Source of the DNA: Verrucomicrobiales bacterium
Lineage (GTDB): Bacteria > Verrucomicrobiota > Verrucomicrobiia > Limisphaerales > J093
Assembly (NCBI GenBank): GCA_024233215.1
Contig: JACKPW010000060.1
Coordinates: forward strand, 1-11,301
Length of the DNA: 11,301 nt
Direction: 5' to 3'
The notes beneath the pieces are model-generated. The model was given only the letters and a program-made list of their open reading frames with translations, had not been told where the DNA came from and did not search any database. The position numbers were made by a program, and so were the translations under genes. Of this stretch, positions 1 to 5,908 are shown piece by piece. Position 1 is the first letter of the stretch. Every line of letters starts with the position of its first letter.

Positions 1-1114
1 CTCGGCTGCGAGGGGGTTTCTCACAAGAGGACCTCGCGCAGAGCTGGTCGCGCAGGCCCACGAAGGATTCCACAACGGCGGCGATGTGCTGACGAAACTC
101 CACCCCGCACAGGTGCTCATGAAGGGCGGTCGCCTTGTCCGCGCGGCCCGCCTGCTGGATGCGCTGCATGGCGGTGGTGGTGAGCCCCTGGCGGAGGGCC
201 ATGCCCAGGGCCACGGCGAAGGGCGGTTCGCACACCCAGACTCCGTCCAGCTGGCCGATGCCCCGGATGCCTTCGGGGGGACAGGTGGCCACGAGCACCG
301 CCAGATCGGCCCTGGCCTGCCGCTGATCCTCCTTGAGCTTGGTGATCCAGGCGGGGGACCAGTTTCGCGCGTTTTTGGCCTCCCACAGGATGGCGCCACA
401 AGGGGTACCGTTGTTGGTGCGCACGGTCTGTGTGACATCGGCGCCGCGCGTGCCTTTCTTGACCTCGGCGAGTTCGTCGAAGGGAAACGACTGCTGGAGA
501 TCGTTCTCCAACGTCAACTCGAGCGCCTCTCCCTGGAGCTGCATGGAGCCCTGTTCGGCGCGCTGTTTCAGGGCGGCGATCTGTTCCTGGAGCCCCTTGA
601 TGGCCTGTTCCTTTTCGGCGAGCTTGAGCCGCTCCGCCTCCACTCCCTGCTGCCGGGCGGCGTCGGCAATGCGCCTGCGCTCGGCCTCCAGCTTCCGGGC
701 CACCTCGAGTTCCATGGCCTGCCTGGCCTCCTCCAGCTCGCGCTGCTGCTTGAGCAGGTCGAGTTCCGTCTTTTCCGCGGCCTTGAGGCGGGCCTGGCGG
801 TCGTCCAACTGCCGCCGCAGATCCTTGAGTTGCACCCCGAGCTTCTCCTCGGCCTGATGGGCGGCCTCGGTCAGGAGTCGTTGTCGTTCCGCCTCCAGGG
901 CGCGGCCCACTTCGGCCTGCACGCCTGCCGCCCGGGATTCCAGGGCGGCCTGTGCGTTGACCAGCTTCTTCTCCCGTTCTTCCAGGGCGGCGTTCAGTTG
1001 TTGTCGCCGGCGTTCGAAGTCGGCGTTCAGGTCTTCGCGCAGCCGGTGTGAGACCGCCTCGCTGAGGGGGATTTCGGCGCCGCACTTGGGACAGGTGATG
1101 TTGGTGTCAGCCAT
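1..1114 (-). CDS. DUF2130 family protein (zinc ribbon, coiled coil, nuclease-like domain), 3' end outside window
   Basis: The frame is open from an ATG at 1114 down to the window edge (371 codons, no stop seen). Residues 7-12 contain a CPKC zinc-ribbon knuckle. Residues about 25-190 are a long, highly charged Glu/Arg/Lys/Gln-rich coiled coil. The C-terminal part (about 195-355) matches DUF2130: an E..L motif near 198-203, D226, then the ILWEAK segment with E245 and K247 and the following W..KL..D stretch. These fit a PD-(D/E)XK-type nuclease core, though the family's function is not established. There is no clear Shine-Dalgarno before the ATG. The gene lies 199 bases downstream of the CARF-nuclease gene on the same strand and could be the last member of that unit. 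The final dozen visible residues (Cys/Ser/Pro-rich) do not look like the charged tail usual in the family, so a frameshift near the edge is possible. Confidence 0.85.
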   Translation of the reverse strand, partial: MADTNITCPKCGAEIPLSEAVSHRLREDLNADFERRRQQLNAALEEREKKLVNAQAALESRAAGVQAEVGRALEAERQRLLTEAAHQAEEKLGVQLKDLRRQLDDRQARLKAAEKTELDLLKQQRELEEARQAMELEVARKLEAERRRIADAARQQGVEAERLKLAEKEQAIKGLQEQIAALKQRAEQGSMQLQGEALELTLENDLQQSFPFDELAEVKKGTRGADVTQTVRTNNGTPCGAILWEAKNARNWSPAWITKLKEDQRQARADLAVLVATCPPEGIRGIGQLDGVWVCEPPFAVALGMALRQGLTTTAMQRIQQAGRADKATALHEHLCGVEFRQHIAAVVESFVGLRDQLCARSSCEKPPRSR

Positions 1115-1313
1115 GGGGAGGAGGGTGGTGCGGGCAGCACCGGAAATCGAATGTATGGACGTCCGGAGACGTCGGGAGTCTCAGGCGAACGGGTCGGGGC
1201 GTTCGACATCTGCTGGGAAGACGAGGCGGATGCCCACCGCGGCGGCTCGTCAGGGGGCGTCCGGTGCCCGTTGACAGCGGCTGGCGTGGCGGGGCGTGAT
1301 GCGGCGGCGGGGG
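1115..1313. other. Intergenic gap between the CARF-nuclease and DUF2130 genes
   Basis: This 199-base gap holds no convincing gene. The only structure I see is a short hairpin-capable sequence at 1158-1173, where two GACGTC copies flank a 4-base spacer. There is no T-tract, so it is not a convincing terminator. A promoter for the DUF2130 gene may lie here, but I cannot pick out good -35/-10 boxes. Confidence 0.4.
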
Positions 1314-2432
1314 TCATCTGCGGAAATACTCCGCGAGGTCTGCAAGGTCGCTTCCCTTGGCGGGCCGGTCCGGATGGAGCAGGCTGCGAAGGCCTGAAAC
1401 CAACTCGCGCTTCTGTACCACCGCGATGTGGTTGTGCCTGGCGAACTGGACCACTTCCTCGGGCAGTTCCGCCTTGCGAACACAGACGACGTTCCCAAGC
1501 AGACCGCCTGCCTCACGAACCGCCAGGAGGTCCTCCTTCATCACCTTGGTCTGACTGATCGAAAGCTCCGTGCGGATCCGTTCCAAGAGCTGGGTCGCGG
1601 GCGGGGAGAGCTGCGGCAGCATCCGCTTGAGGCTGACCGCCAGGTCCTCCGCCCGCATCCGGTCCTTGCAGTCCACCAGCCAGAGACGTCCGTTCCAGGT
1701 GAACAGCAGATCGATCTCGGCGTGGGGCAGCCGCGTTCCGGCTCCCATGGAGGATTTGGCCTTCAGGCGAAGGCTCCGCTGGATGCGGTTCACGCCCAGT
1801 CGGAGCAGTGCCGCCGCCACGGCGAATTCCAGGGCATCGCCCTGCTTGGCCTCGCGGTCGGCCTCGCCGGTCACCTGCAACCAGGGACGGGCATCCGCGC
1901 CGTTCTGGAGGCGGCCGAGGAGATCGTCCCTGGCGAGCCCCCGACCGGCATCGTTGAGTATCAGGGTCTGGCCGGGGCGCTGGATCTCGGAGGCGTCGAG
2001 TTGGCAACGCAACAGCGCCACGGGGTCGAGACCGTCCGCCAGTCCGCCATCGAGCTGCTCAGCGCGGGTGACCATTTTTCCATCGGGGGCGGCAAACCAG
2101 GTCAGTTGGTTGCGGCGTTCGAGGTAGAAGGCGCGGGCATGCCTGGCGGCCCAGCGGAAGGCCGCGGTCGCCATGAGCTTGTTACCGCCGGTAAAATTCA
2201 CGACACACTCATTCAGCGGCAGTTGCTCCCGACGCTGCAGCTCGTCGAGCTGACGCTCAATGGTGTCGAAGTTGGAATCGGAGATCGGTTCCAGCCGGGT
2301 GGCCCCCTTCGGAACCAGGCTGGAATTGTCAAAGAACCGCTTGAGTCGTTGTGCCGGTCCTTTCGACTCAGCGGCGTCCTCGCTGTGAAGCAGGTACACG
2401 CACCCAGGCTTGAGGTGCCGCACCGCCAGCAC
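1314..2432 (-). CDS. Card1/Can2-like CARF-domain endonuclease (DUF1887 family)
   Basis: The N-terminal half is a CARF sensor domain: a KPGCVYLLHSED strand-turn at about 9-19 and the hallmark NFTGGNK motif (79-85), which in DUF1887/Card1/Can2 proteins forms part of the cyclic oligoadenylate pocket. The C-terminal half is a PD-(D/E)XK nuclease: GDALE (198-202, helix Glu), EID (239-241, catalytic Asp241) and DCK (254-256). Known relatives are type III CRISPR ancillary effectors that degrade DNA and/or RNA when Cas10 makes cyclic oligoadenylate; the ligand here is inferred. The numbering starts at a GTG at 2432, but the frame stays open to a TAA at 2487-2489. The extra residues (including IILLTLASRQIWPQV) look like the first CARF strand and helix. 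No ATG/GTG/TTG exists in that extension, so translation may begin at an ATC (2474 or 2471) or CTG (2468). The gene follows vapC by about 40 bases. No cas genes or CRISPR repeats are in the window. Confidence 0.87.
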   Translation of the reverse strand: MLAVRHLKPGCVYLLHSEDAAESKGPAQRLKRFFDNSSLVPKGATRLEPISDSNFDTIERQLDELQRREQLPLNECVVNFTGGNKLMATAAFRWAARHARAFYLERRNQLTWFAAPDGKMVTRAEQLDGGLADGLDPVALLRCQLDASEIQRPGQTLILNDAGRGLARDDLLGRLQNGADARPWLQVTGEADREAKQGDALEFAVAAALLRLGVNRIQRSLRLKAKSSMGAGTRLPHAEIDLLFTWNGRLWLVDCKDRMRAEDLAVSLKRMLPQLSPPATQLLERIRTELSISQTKVMKEDLLAVREAGGLLGNVVCVRKAELPEEVVQFARHNHIAVVQKRELVSGLRSLLHPDRPAKGSDLADLAEYFRR

Positions 2433-2513
2433 TTGCGGCCAGATTTGCCGTGAGGCGAGCGTGAGCAGGATGATGCGATTATTCCGTTACGGCGGGACCT
2501 TCAGTGACGATTC

Positions 2514-2951
2514 TCAGGGCGCTTCCAGGGGATTCCAGACGCGCTGGAAGCCGAAGCCCTCGAAGTCCTTCACGTTGGCGGTGGCGAGCTGGGTGACGCC
2601 GTGATGCCGCAGGGTGTGAGCCAGGCGCGCGTCGTAAATCCGCCGCCGGGCGAACGCGGGAGCCGCCGCGCCTTGCCAAACCGCTTCCATCAGGCCGCCG
2701 GGGTAATCCACCAGTTCCCACTGGGGATGGGTGCGCAACCGCTGGATGACCTCCACCGCAGCCGGCCCGTCCAGCGGGCGTCGTACCACCGCCGGATTGC
2801 GGAGCAGTCCGTAGAGTTCCACCAGGCACAGCTCACAGATCACCAAGTCGGGATGCGCAGACTGCCGCGTCATCCAGTCCGCGGCCGCGCGGTGCCAGGC
2901 ATGATCACGGTTGAGCCACGCGAAAAGGAGATTGGTATCGACGCCGGTCAC
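2514..2951 (-). CDS. vapC: VapC-like PIN-domain RNase toxin
   Basis: This is a 145-residue PIN-domain protein, the usual VapC length. The metal-binding acidic residues expected of a PIN fold are visible: D5 in the N-terminal GVDTNLLFAWL, E45 in the ELCLVELYGLL helix and D107 in RIYDARLA, followed by the C-terminal TANVKDF region (125-130). I chose the GTG at 2951 because it overlaps the stop of the upstream antitoxin as GTGA and puts the first Asp at residue 5; an upstream in-frame start would add 27 unconserved residues. Known VapC toxins cleave RNA, often initiator tRNA or the rRNA sarcin-ricin loop; the target here is unknown. All key residues are present, so it should be active and need its antitoxin. 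The CARF-nuclease frame begins about 25-40 bases downstream, suggesting co-transcription. Confidence 0.88.
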   Translation of the reverse strand: MTGVDTNLLFAWLNRDHAWHRAAADWMTRQSAHPDLVICELCLVELYGLLRNPAVVRRPLDGPAAVEVIQRLRTHPQWELVDYPGGLMEAVWQGAAAPAFARRRIYDARLAHTLRHHGVTQLATANVKDFEGFGFQRVWNPLEAP

Positions 2952-3211
2952 TTCCGTCCCTTCCGCAGATGACGCGGCTGGTAATCCGGCTCGTTGGCCA
3001 GCAGACGCCATTCGTCGTTGTCGATTCGACACCGCATGCCGAGGTCCAGGGGCTCGGGCGGTTGCCAGTCGGCGGCCTTGGGCGGATACGACGGGAGAGT
3101 GCGTTCGAGGCTGCGGCGGACCACCTCGGCAAAACTCATCTCGTAATCCGCCGCAACCCGTTTGGCCTGGCGGAAGAGGTCGTCGGGGATCTGCACCTGC
3201 GTCTTAATCAT
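2948..3211 (-). CDS. vapB: Ribbon-helix-helix VapB-type antitoxin
   Basis: This is an 87-residue protein. Its first ~40 residues match a ribbon-helix-helix DNA-binding fold: the strand IKTQVQIP, then helices DDLFRQAKRVAADYE and SFAEVVRRSLERTL. The tail (about 41-87) is Pro/Trp/acidic-rich and suits a toxin-wrapping segment. I prefer the ATG at 3211 over an upstream in-frame start at 3268 because the strand begins immediately after it and the upstream residues are unconserved. The stop overlaps the vapC GTG start (GTGA), and the ATG overlaps the stop of the truncated PIN frame upstream (ATGA). This chain of overlaps suggests translational coupling. Such antitoxins normally bind their own promoter, but no obvious promoter sits just ahead of this gene; transcription probably comes from the promoter near 3744-3772. 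Confidence 0.85.
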   Translation of the reverse strand: MIKTQVQIPDDLFRQAKRVAADYEMSFAEVVRRSLERTLPSYPPKAADWQPPEPLDLGMRCRIDNDEWRLLANEPDYQPRHLRKGRK

Positions 3212-3450
3212 GCTGGCAGATTGCCATGATGGGGAATTGTCGTCAAACCTCCTCGGCAACCTCCGCACCGATTCTCATTCTGGCGTCGAAGCGTGGGCGT
3301 CCGCCGGCTCTGGGCTGGCGAATCCGGGAAAACGGCCGCGTTTTCGTGTCGGGTGGGTGGAGGGATGCCATGGCGTTCACTCGAGCCATCGTGGGTCCCT
3401 GTCTCGCTGACGAGGAGGGCGACGAGCGCGGAAGTGTCCCAGAAGATCAT
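3208..3450 (-). pseudogene. Truncated VapC-like PIN toxin remnant
   Basis: The ATG at 3450 overlaps the stop of the upstream Phd-type antitoxin (ATGA), exactly where a partner toxin should start. The first ~20 residues (MIFWDTSALVALLVSETGTH) are a typical PIN N terminus with the first catalytic Asp at residue 5. After that, the remaining ~60 residues are Pro/Arg/Asn-rich and show no PIN features: no second helix Glu and no C-terminal Asp motif. The frame totals 80 codons against about 130-140 for an intact VapC. Its stop overlaps the start of the next antitoxin by ATGA. I read this as a toxin gene whose body was deleted or replaced, leaving a short frame between two antitoxins. An N-terminal fragment like this should not be catalytically active. 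Confidence 0.7.
3328..3345. repeat. Hairpin-forming inverted repeat inside the truncated PIN frame
   Basis: Perfect 7-base arms GAAAACG and CGTTTTC flank a 4-base GC loop. On the minus strand the second arm ends in TTTTCC, so the hairpin could act as a weak terminator or attenuator between the first antitoxin and the downstream vapBC. It lies in the stretch that replaced the body of the first PIN toxin and may be a scar of that rearrangement. Function is inferred only. Confidence 0.35.
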
Positions 3451-3737
3451 CGGCTTTCTCCGCGTTCCTCGACGACCGCCCTCGAGAGCGACGCCCCCGC
3501 CGGCAACTCCGGAGCCGGGAGTGCAAACAGCTTTCGCGGGTTCAGTGGCGGCCCCTTCCGGGCGGTGAGCCGGCCCTGGCTGACGAGTCCGGCGATGACC
3601 TTGTCCGGTTGATCGACGGGGACGAGTTGGGCCACGGGCTGGCGGCGATCGGTGATGAGCACCGACTCCCCCCGCTGAACGCACTTGAGGAGCTTGCTGA
3701 GCTGATTCTTGGCTGAGGCTATGCTGGCAACTTGCAT
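3447..3737 (-). CDS. Phd/YefM-family antitoxin (VapB-like partner of the truncated PIN toxin)
   Basis: This is a 96-residue protein. Its N terminus (SIASAKNQLSKLLKCVQ, then GESVLITDRRQPVAQLVPV, about 5-42) is the classic Phd/YefM fold, which forms DNA-binding dimers. The C-terminal ~50 residues are Pro/Ala/Leu-rich and would be the toxin-neutralising tail. The stop overlaps the ATG of a PIN reading frame (ATGA), as in many Phd-PIN VapBC pairs. The ATG at 3737 is preceded by a credible promoter and an 8-base palindrome touching the start codon, consistent with autoregulation, which is usual in this family. Its own toxin is truncated, so this is now an orphan or solitary antitoxin. It might persist because its promoter drives the intact vapBC and CARF-nuclease genes downstream. 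Confidence 0.85.
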   Translation of the reverse strand: MQVASIASAKNQLSKLLKCVQRGESVLITDRRQPVAQLVPVDQPDKVIAGLVSQGRLTARKGPPLNPRKLFALPAPELPAGASLSRAVVEERGESR

Positions 3738-3745
3738 GTGGCCAC
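3738..3745. promoter_or_regulatory. Palindrome at the antitoxin start, possible operator
   Basis: GTGGCCAC is a perfect 8-base palindrome abutting the antitoxin ATG and overlapping the end of the predicted -10 box. Phd/YefM proteins repress their own promoters by binding short palindromes at this kind of position. No second copy is seen, so the assignment is tentative. Confidence 0.3.
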
Positions 3746-3772
3746 TATGGTCATGAGGCGTGGATCAGTCAA
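3744..3772 (-). promoter_or_regulatory. Predicted sigma-70-like promoter for the toxin-antitoxin/CARF operon
   Basis: Reading the minus strand, TTGACT (3772-3767) and CATAGT (3749-3744) are separated by exactly 17 bases. They match the -35 and -10 consensus at 5/6 and 4/6. The -10 box ends only 6 bases before the Phd-type ATG at 3737, so the mRNA would be leaderless or nearly so, which fits the absence of a Shine-Dalgarno there. It is an inference from pattern only, in a genome whose sigma-factor preferences are unknown. Confidence 0.45.
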
Positions 3773-3810
3773 TTCCCGCGGCCACGCGGGTTCCTTGGGT
3801 GGCACGGTCC

Positions 3811-4284
3811 TCATGGGGAGACCCAGTTCTTCAGGCCTCCTTCCGCGAACGTTCCATCGTATTCGTAGTAGAAGCAGTGGAGATCCTTCTTCTTCCTGAG
3901 CATTTGCATGACCGCCGGGAGATGAGGTGTGGGATACCACACACGGATTCTGCGGGCGGGCTCGCTGTACTCCGGCGGATGTGTCGCTGCCTCGGTGTCA
4001 CTGAGGAACAGCAATTCGGCGTGGGTTGCGGGCTCTGCGAAGCCGCAGTGCTCCACTGAACCCCGGAGTATGATCACCAGCTCACACCGGATCGGTTTGC
4101 CTGCGGGAGCTGCCTGGCGGACCAGGAATCCGTGGGATTGGACACGCATGTTCTGGCAGGCGGTCGGTTTCTCCAGAGCGTGTTCATCCCGGTCACGTTG
4201 CAAGGGAGGGTGCGCGATCTTGTTCAGGGACTCCTCGGGAGGCCAGCTGTCGCCGCATTCTGTGTTTCGTTTCTTTCTTGGCAT
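3811..4284 (-). CDS. Hypothetical protein, 157 residues
   Basis: I do not recognise this family. I chose the ATG at 4284 because AGGAG (4297-4293) lies 8 bases upstream; another ATG at 4290 would sit too close to that site. The protein starts with a basic MPRKKR, then a polar N-terminal half. The middle has probable beta strands (CELVIILRG, then AELLFLSD), and the C-terminal part has RRIRVWYP, a PAVMQMLRKKKD helix and an aromatic strand HCFYYEYD before GTFAEGGLKNW. There is no signal peptide or membrane segment. It lies 91 bases downstream of another small minus-strand gene, so the two may be co-transcribed. A small cytoplasmic alpha/beta protein is all that can be said; an immunity or regulatory role would be a guess. 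Confidence 0.6.
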   Translation of the reverse strand: MPRKKRNTECGDSWPPEESLNKIAHPPLQRDRDEHALEKPTACQNMRVQSHGFLVRQAAPAGKPIRCELVIILRGSVEHCGFAEPATHAELLFLSDTEAATHPPEYSEPARRIRVWYPTPHLPAVMQMLRKKKDLHCFYYEYDGTFAEGGLKNWVSP

Positions 4285-4292
4285 GACCATTG

Positions 4293-4297
4293 CTCCT
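4293..4297 (-). promoter_or_regulatory. Shine-Dalgarno site deciding the start of the 157-residue hypothetical gene
   Basis: AGGAG on the minus strand with an 8-base spacer to the ATG at 4284. The same site is only 2 bases from the alternative ATG at 4290, so the shorter product is favoured. Confidence 0.55.
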
Positions 4298-4375
4298 GTT
4301 CGTTGTCGGCCAGAGGATGGGCTGGACACGAGCGCGCCAATCGGGCGTGTCGTCCGACCCTCGTCTGCCGGCGAT

Positions 4376-4621
4376 CTACTTCTGGTTCCGCAGGAGGCGG
4401 CGATCCAAGCCGATGTTCCGCAGGGCGCGGATGGTGGGGAGGCAGGCTTTACCCTTGAATCCCTGACGATCCATCGCCTCCGCGATGTCCGCTTCCGAGT
4501 GGGCCGGGAGCAGCGACTCGAGGATTACCGCCGAATCCTGCCGGAATGTCACCGCCGAGATTTCCTTCAGCCCGGGCCGGTTGGCCAACGCCTGTTCCAC
4601 AACGCTCTTGAATCGACGCAT
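4376..4621 (-). CDS. Small hypothetical protein, 81 residues
   Basis: I do not recognise this family. The ATG at 4621 has AAAGGAA (4635-4629) at ideal spacing; the frame continues further upstream but without features. The product is mostly helical by eye: FKSVVEQALANRP, then DSAVILESLLPAHSEADIAEAMDRQGF, then a basic C terminus ending IRALRNIGLDRRLLRNQK. No Cys, transmembrane or signal sequence is seen. The size and basic tail would suit a small nucleic-acid-binding or antitoxin-like protein, but no named fold is evident. It is the first gene of a probable two-gene unit with the 157-residue gene downstream, and is divergent from the NERD gene. Confidence 0.6.
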   Translation of the reverse strand: MRRFKSVVEQALANRPGLKEISAVTFRQDSAVILESLLPAHSEADIAEAMDRQGFKGKACLPTIRALRNIGLDRRLLRNQK

Positions 4622-4811
4622 TGCTGGGTTCCTTTGTTGCCGGGAATATGCGCCGGAACCGGCGGCCGGCAAAGCGAAATCGGGTTGCCGGGTTGGCGAG
4701 CGCGGAGGGACGGTGCAGAGGAGGCAATTCAACGCGGTGAGAATGACGATCTCGCTTGCGGTCAGACGGTCCCGATGGCCAACATTTGGCATGTTCGCAG
4801 CCGCATCTGCC
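4622..4811. promoter_or_regulatory. Divergent intergenic region between the small hypothetical gene and the NERD gene
   Basis: This 190-base gap should hold promoters for both directions. For the minus-strand gene a weak candidate is TTTGCC (4673-4668) and CATATT (4650-4645) with a 17-base spacer. For the plus strand I see no good boxes. An AGGAGG at 4719-4724 sits 12 bases before an in-frame GTG (4737) and 18 before an ATG (4743), so the NERD protein might begin there. Confidence 0.3.
4629..4635 (-). promoter_or_regulatory. Shine-Dalgarno site deciding the start of the 81-residue gene
   Basis: AAAGGAA on the minus strand, with its AAGGA core about 8 bases before the ATG at 4621. It supports the short product rather than an extension to 4813. 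Confidence 0.55.
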
Positions 4812-5753
4812 ATGATGGATTGGCGTATTGCAGGAGGAATCCTCGTCGGGTTGGTTGTCGTTTCCGTGTGTTTGGGAGTCGGACTTTGGCTTCAGTCCTT
4901 GCAGCGGAAGAGCCGCGCCGAGCGACCACCGGTTCGGCAGAAGTTGCTGCGTCCGCCGGGCTACGGCCTCTTGCAGCGGCTGGACGCGCTTGCTGACAAG
5001 TTCCTGGAGCGGATCATCCACATGCTGGTGACGGGAGCCCTCCTCGGTCTGGTGCTCACGGTGCTCTACCCGGTGTTCGCCGCCATGCTTGACGGCAAAA
5101 TCACCTTGGGCCAGTTGGTTCACGCGAGGGGAGGACCCCAAGTCCTTTCTGTCATGATCGCAGGTCTTGGTGTTCTCTTCTGGGCGTTGTGGGCTGTTCT
5201 CAAAGCCGCCTCGGCCGTTGCCGATATGCGGGCTTGTCGACTTGGGCTTCGGGGGGAGCAGGCGGTCGCTGAGATGCTCTCCCGGGAAAGCCTCCGCAAG
5301 GCCGGCTATCGCGCCTTCCACGACGTGCCGGGTGACGGTAAGTGGAACATTGATCATGTCGTGGCGGGTCCCTCGGGCGTTTACGTTCTGGAGACCAAGA
5401 CCCGGTCCCTCCGCCGGGCGACTCGAGACCAGCCGGAGAACGAGGTTCAGTTCGACGGGAGGACCCTTCGGTTCCCGTGGTGTGACGACCACGAGGCGGC
5501 GAAACAGGTGGAACGGAACGCCAGATGGGTGAGGAAACTCATGGCCGGCTCGGTTGATTCCTCGATTCCGGTCCAGCCTGTGATCGTCGTGCCGGGGTGG
5601 TTTGTGCGCGACAGGAGCCGATCGGACGTGAGGGCCATGCGGGGCAGTTTCCTGCTAAAGCGCCTGTTGCAGGCGGAACGAAACTACACCCGTGAGCAAA
5701 TCCAGCCCCTCCTGTCCGCCTTGGAGGAACGCTGCCGGACGGTGGAGTTTTGA
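4812..5753 (+). CDS. Membrane-anchored NERD-domain (nuclease-related) protein
   Basis: Counting from the ATG at 4812 the product has 313 residues. Three hydrophobic segments (about 6-27, 69-92 and 111-131) should anchor it in the membrane. The cytoplasmic C-terminal half is a NERD domain: GLRGEQAVAEML (145-156), a Lys/Gly-Tyr helix end, the DVPGDGKWNIDHVVAGPSGVY-type core with D181, and VLETK with E194 and K196. This is a PD-(D/E)XK-like layout, followed by CDDHEAAKQVERNARWVRK and the PVIVVPGW strand typical of NERD proteins. The family is predicted to be nucleases by fold; activity is unproven for most members. The start is uncertain: 4812/4815 begins directly before the first membrane helix but lacks a Shine-Dalgarno, while 4737 or 4743 follows an AGGAGG. 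It is the only plus-strand gene here and is convergent with the ADP-ribosylglycohydrolase. Confidence 0.85.
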   Translation: MMDWRIAGGILVGLVVVSVCLGVGLWLQSLQRKSRAERPPVRQKLLRPPGYGLLQRLDALADKFLERIIHMLVTGALLGLVLTVLYPVFAAMLDGKITLGQLVHARGGPQVLSVMIAGLGVLFWALWAVLKAASAVADMRACRLGLRGEQAVAEMLSRESLRKAGYRAFHDVPGDGKWNIDHVVAGPSGVYVLETKTRSLRRATRDQPENEVQFDGRTLRFPWCDDHEAAKQVERNARWVRKLMAGSVDSSIPVQPVIVVPGWFVRDRSRSDVRAMRGSFLLKRLLQAERNYTREQIQPLLSALEERCRTVEF

Positions 5754-5908
5754 TCATGTGGTGTCGGATCAGGCGAAAGCAAGCAGGATGCGCGAGTTGC
5801 AGTCTTCCATCGCGAAAGTTGGGCGGAAGGTGAGTCTGTCGTTTTGCCGGTAGCACTGGTAGGGGCTGGCAACGACACCACAACGTCGCGTCTTGGGACC
5901 TCAAGGCC
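5754..5908. other. Convergent intergenic gap with a long-spaced inverted repeat
   Basis: This 155-base gap lies between the stop of the NERD gene and the stop of the ADP-ribosylglycohydrolase gene. A perfect 10-base inverted repeat, TGTGGTGTCG (5757-5766) and CGACACCACA (5873-5882), brackets about 106 bases. I see no classic terminator with a T-tract, and the open frames inside look like noise. Confidence 0.4.

Noticed and set aside
86..1051. Long plus-strand open frame, 321 codons
   Set aside because: It is antisense to the DUF2130 coiled coil; the Leu/Gly-rich translation mirrors the Glu/Lys/Arg codons of the real gene and shows no domain.
1428..2453. Long plus-strand open frame, 341 codons
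   Set aside because: It is antisense to the CARF-nuclease gene, whose CARF and nuclease motifs are unmistakable on the minus strand.
4485..4811. N-terminal extension of the NERD protein to 4485
   Set aside because: It overlaps the 81-residue minus-strand gene, lacks a ribosome binding site at its start, and adds unconserved residues before the first membrane helix.
4449..5492. Minus-strand open frame of 347 codons opposite the NERD gene
   Set aside because: It overlaps both the NERD gene and the 81-residue gene and reads as polar low-complexity sequence without motifs.
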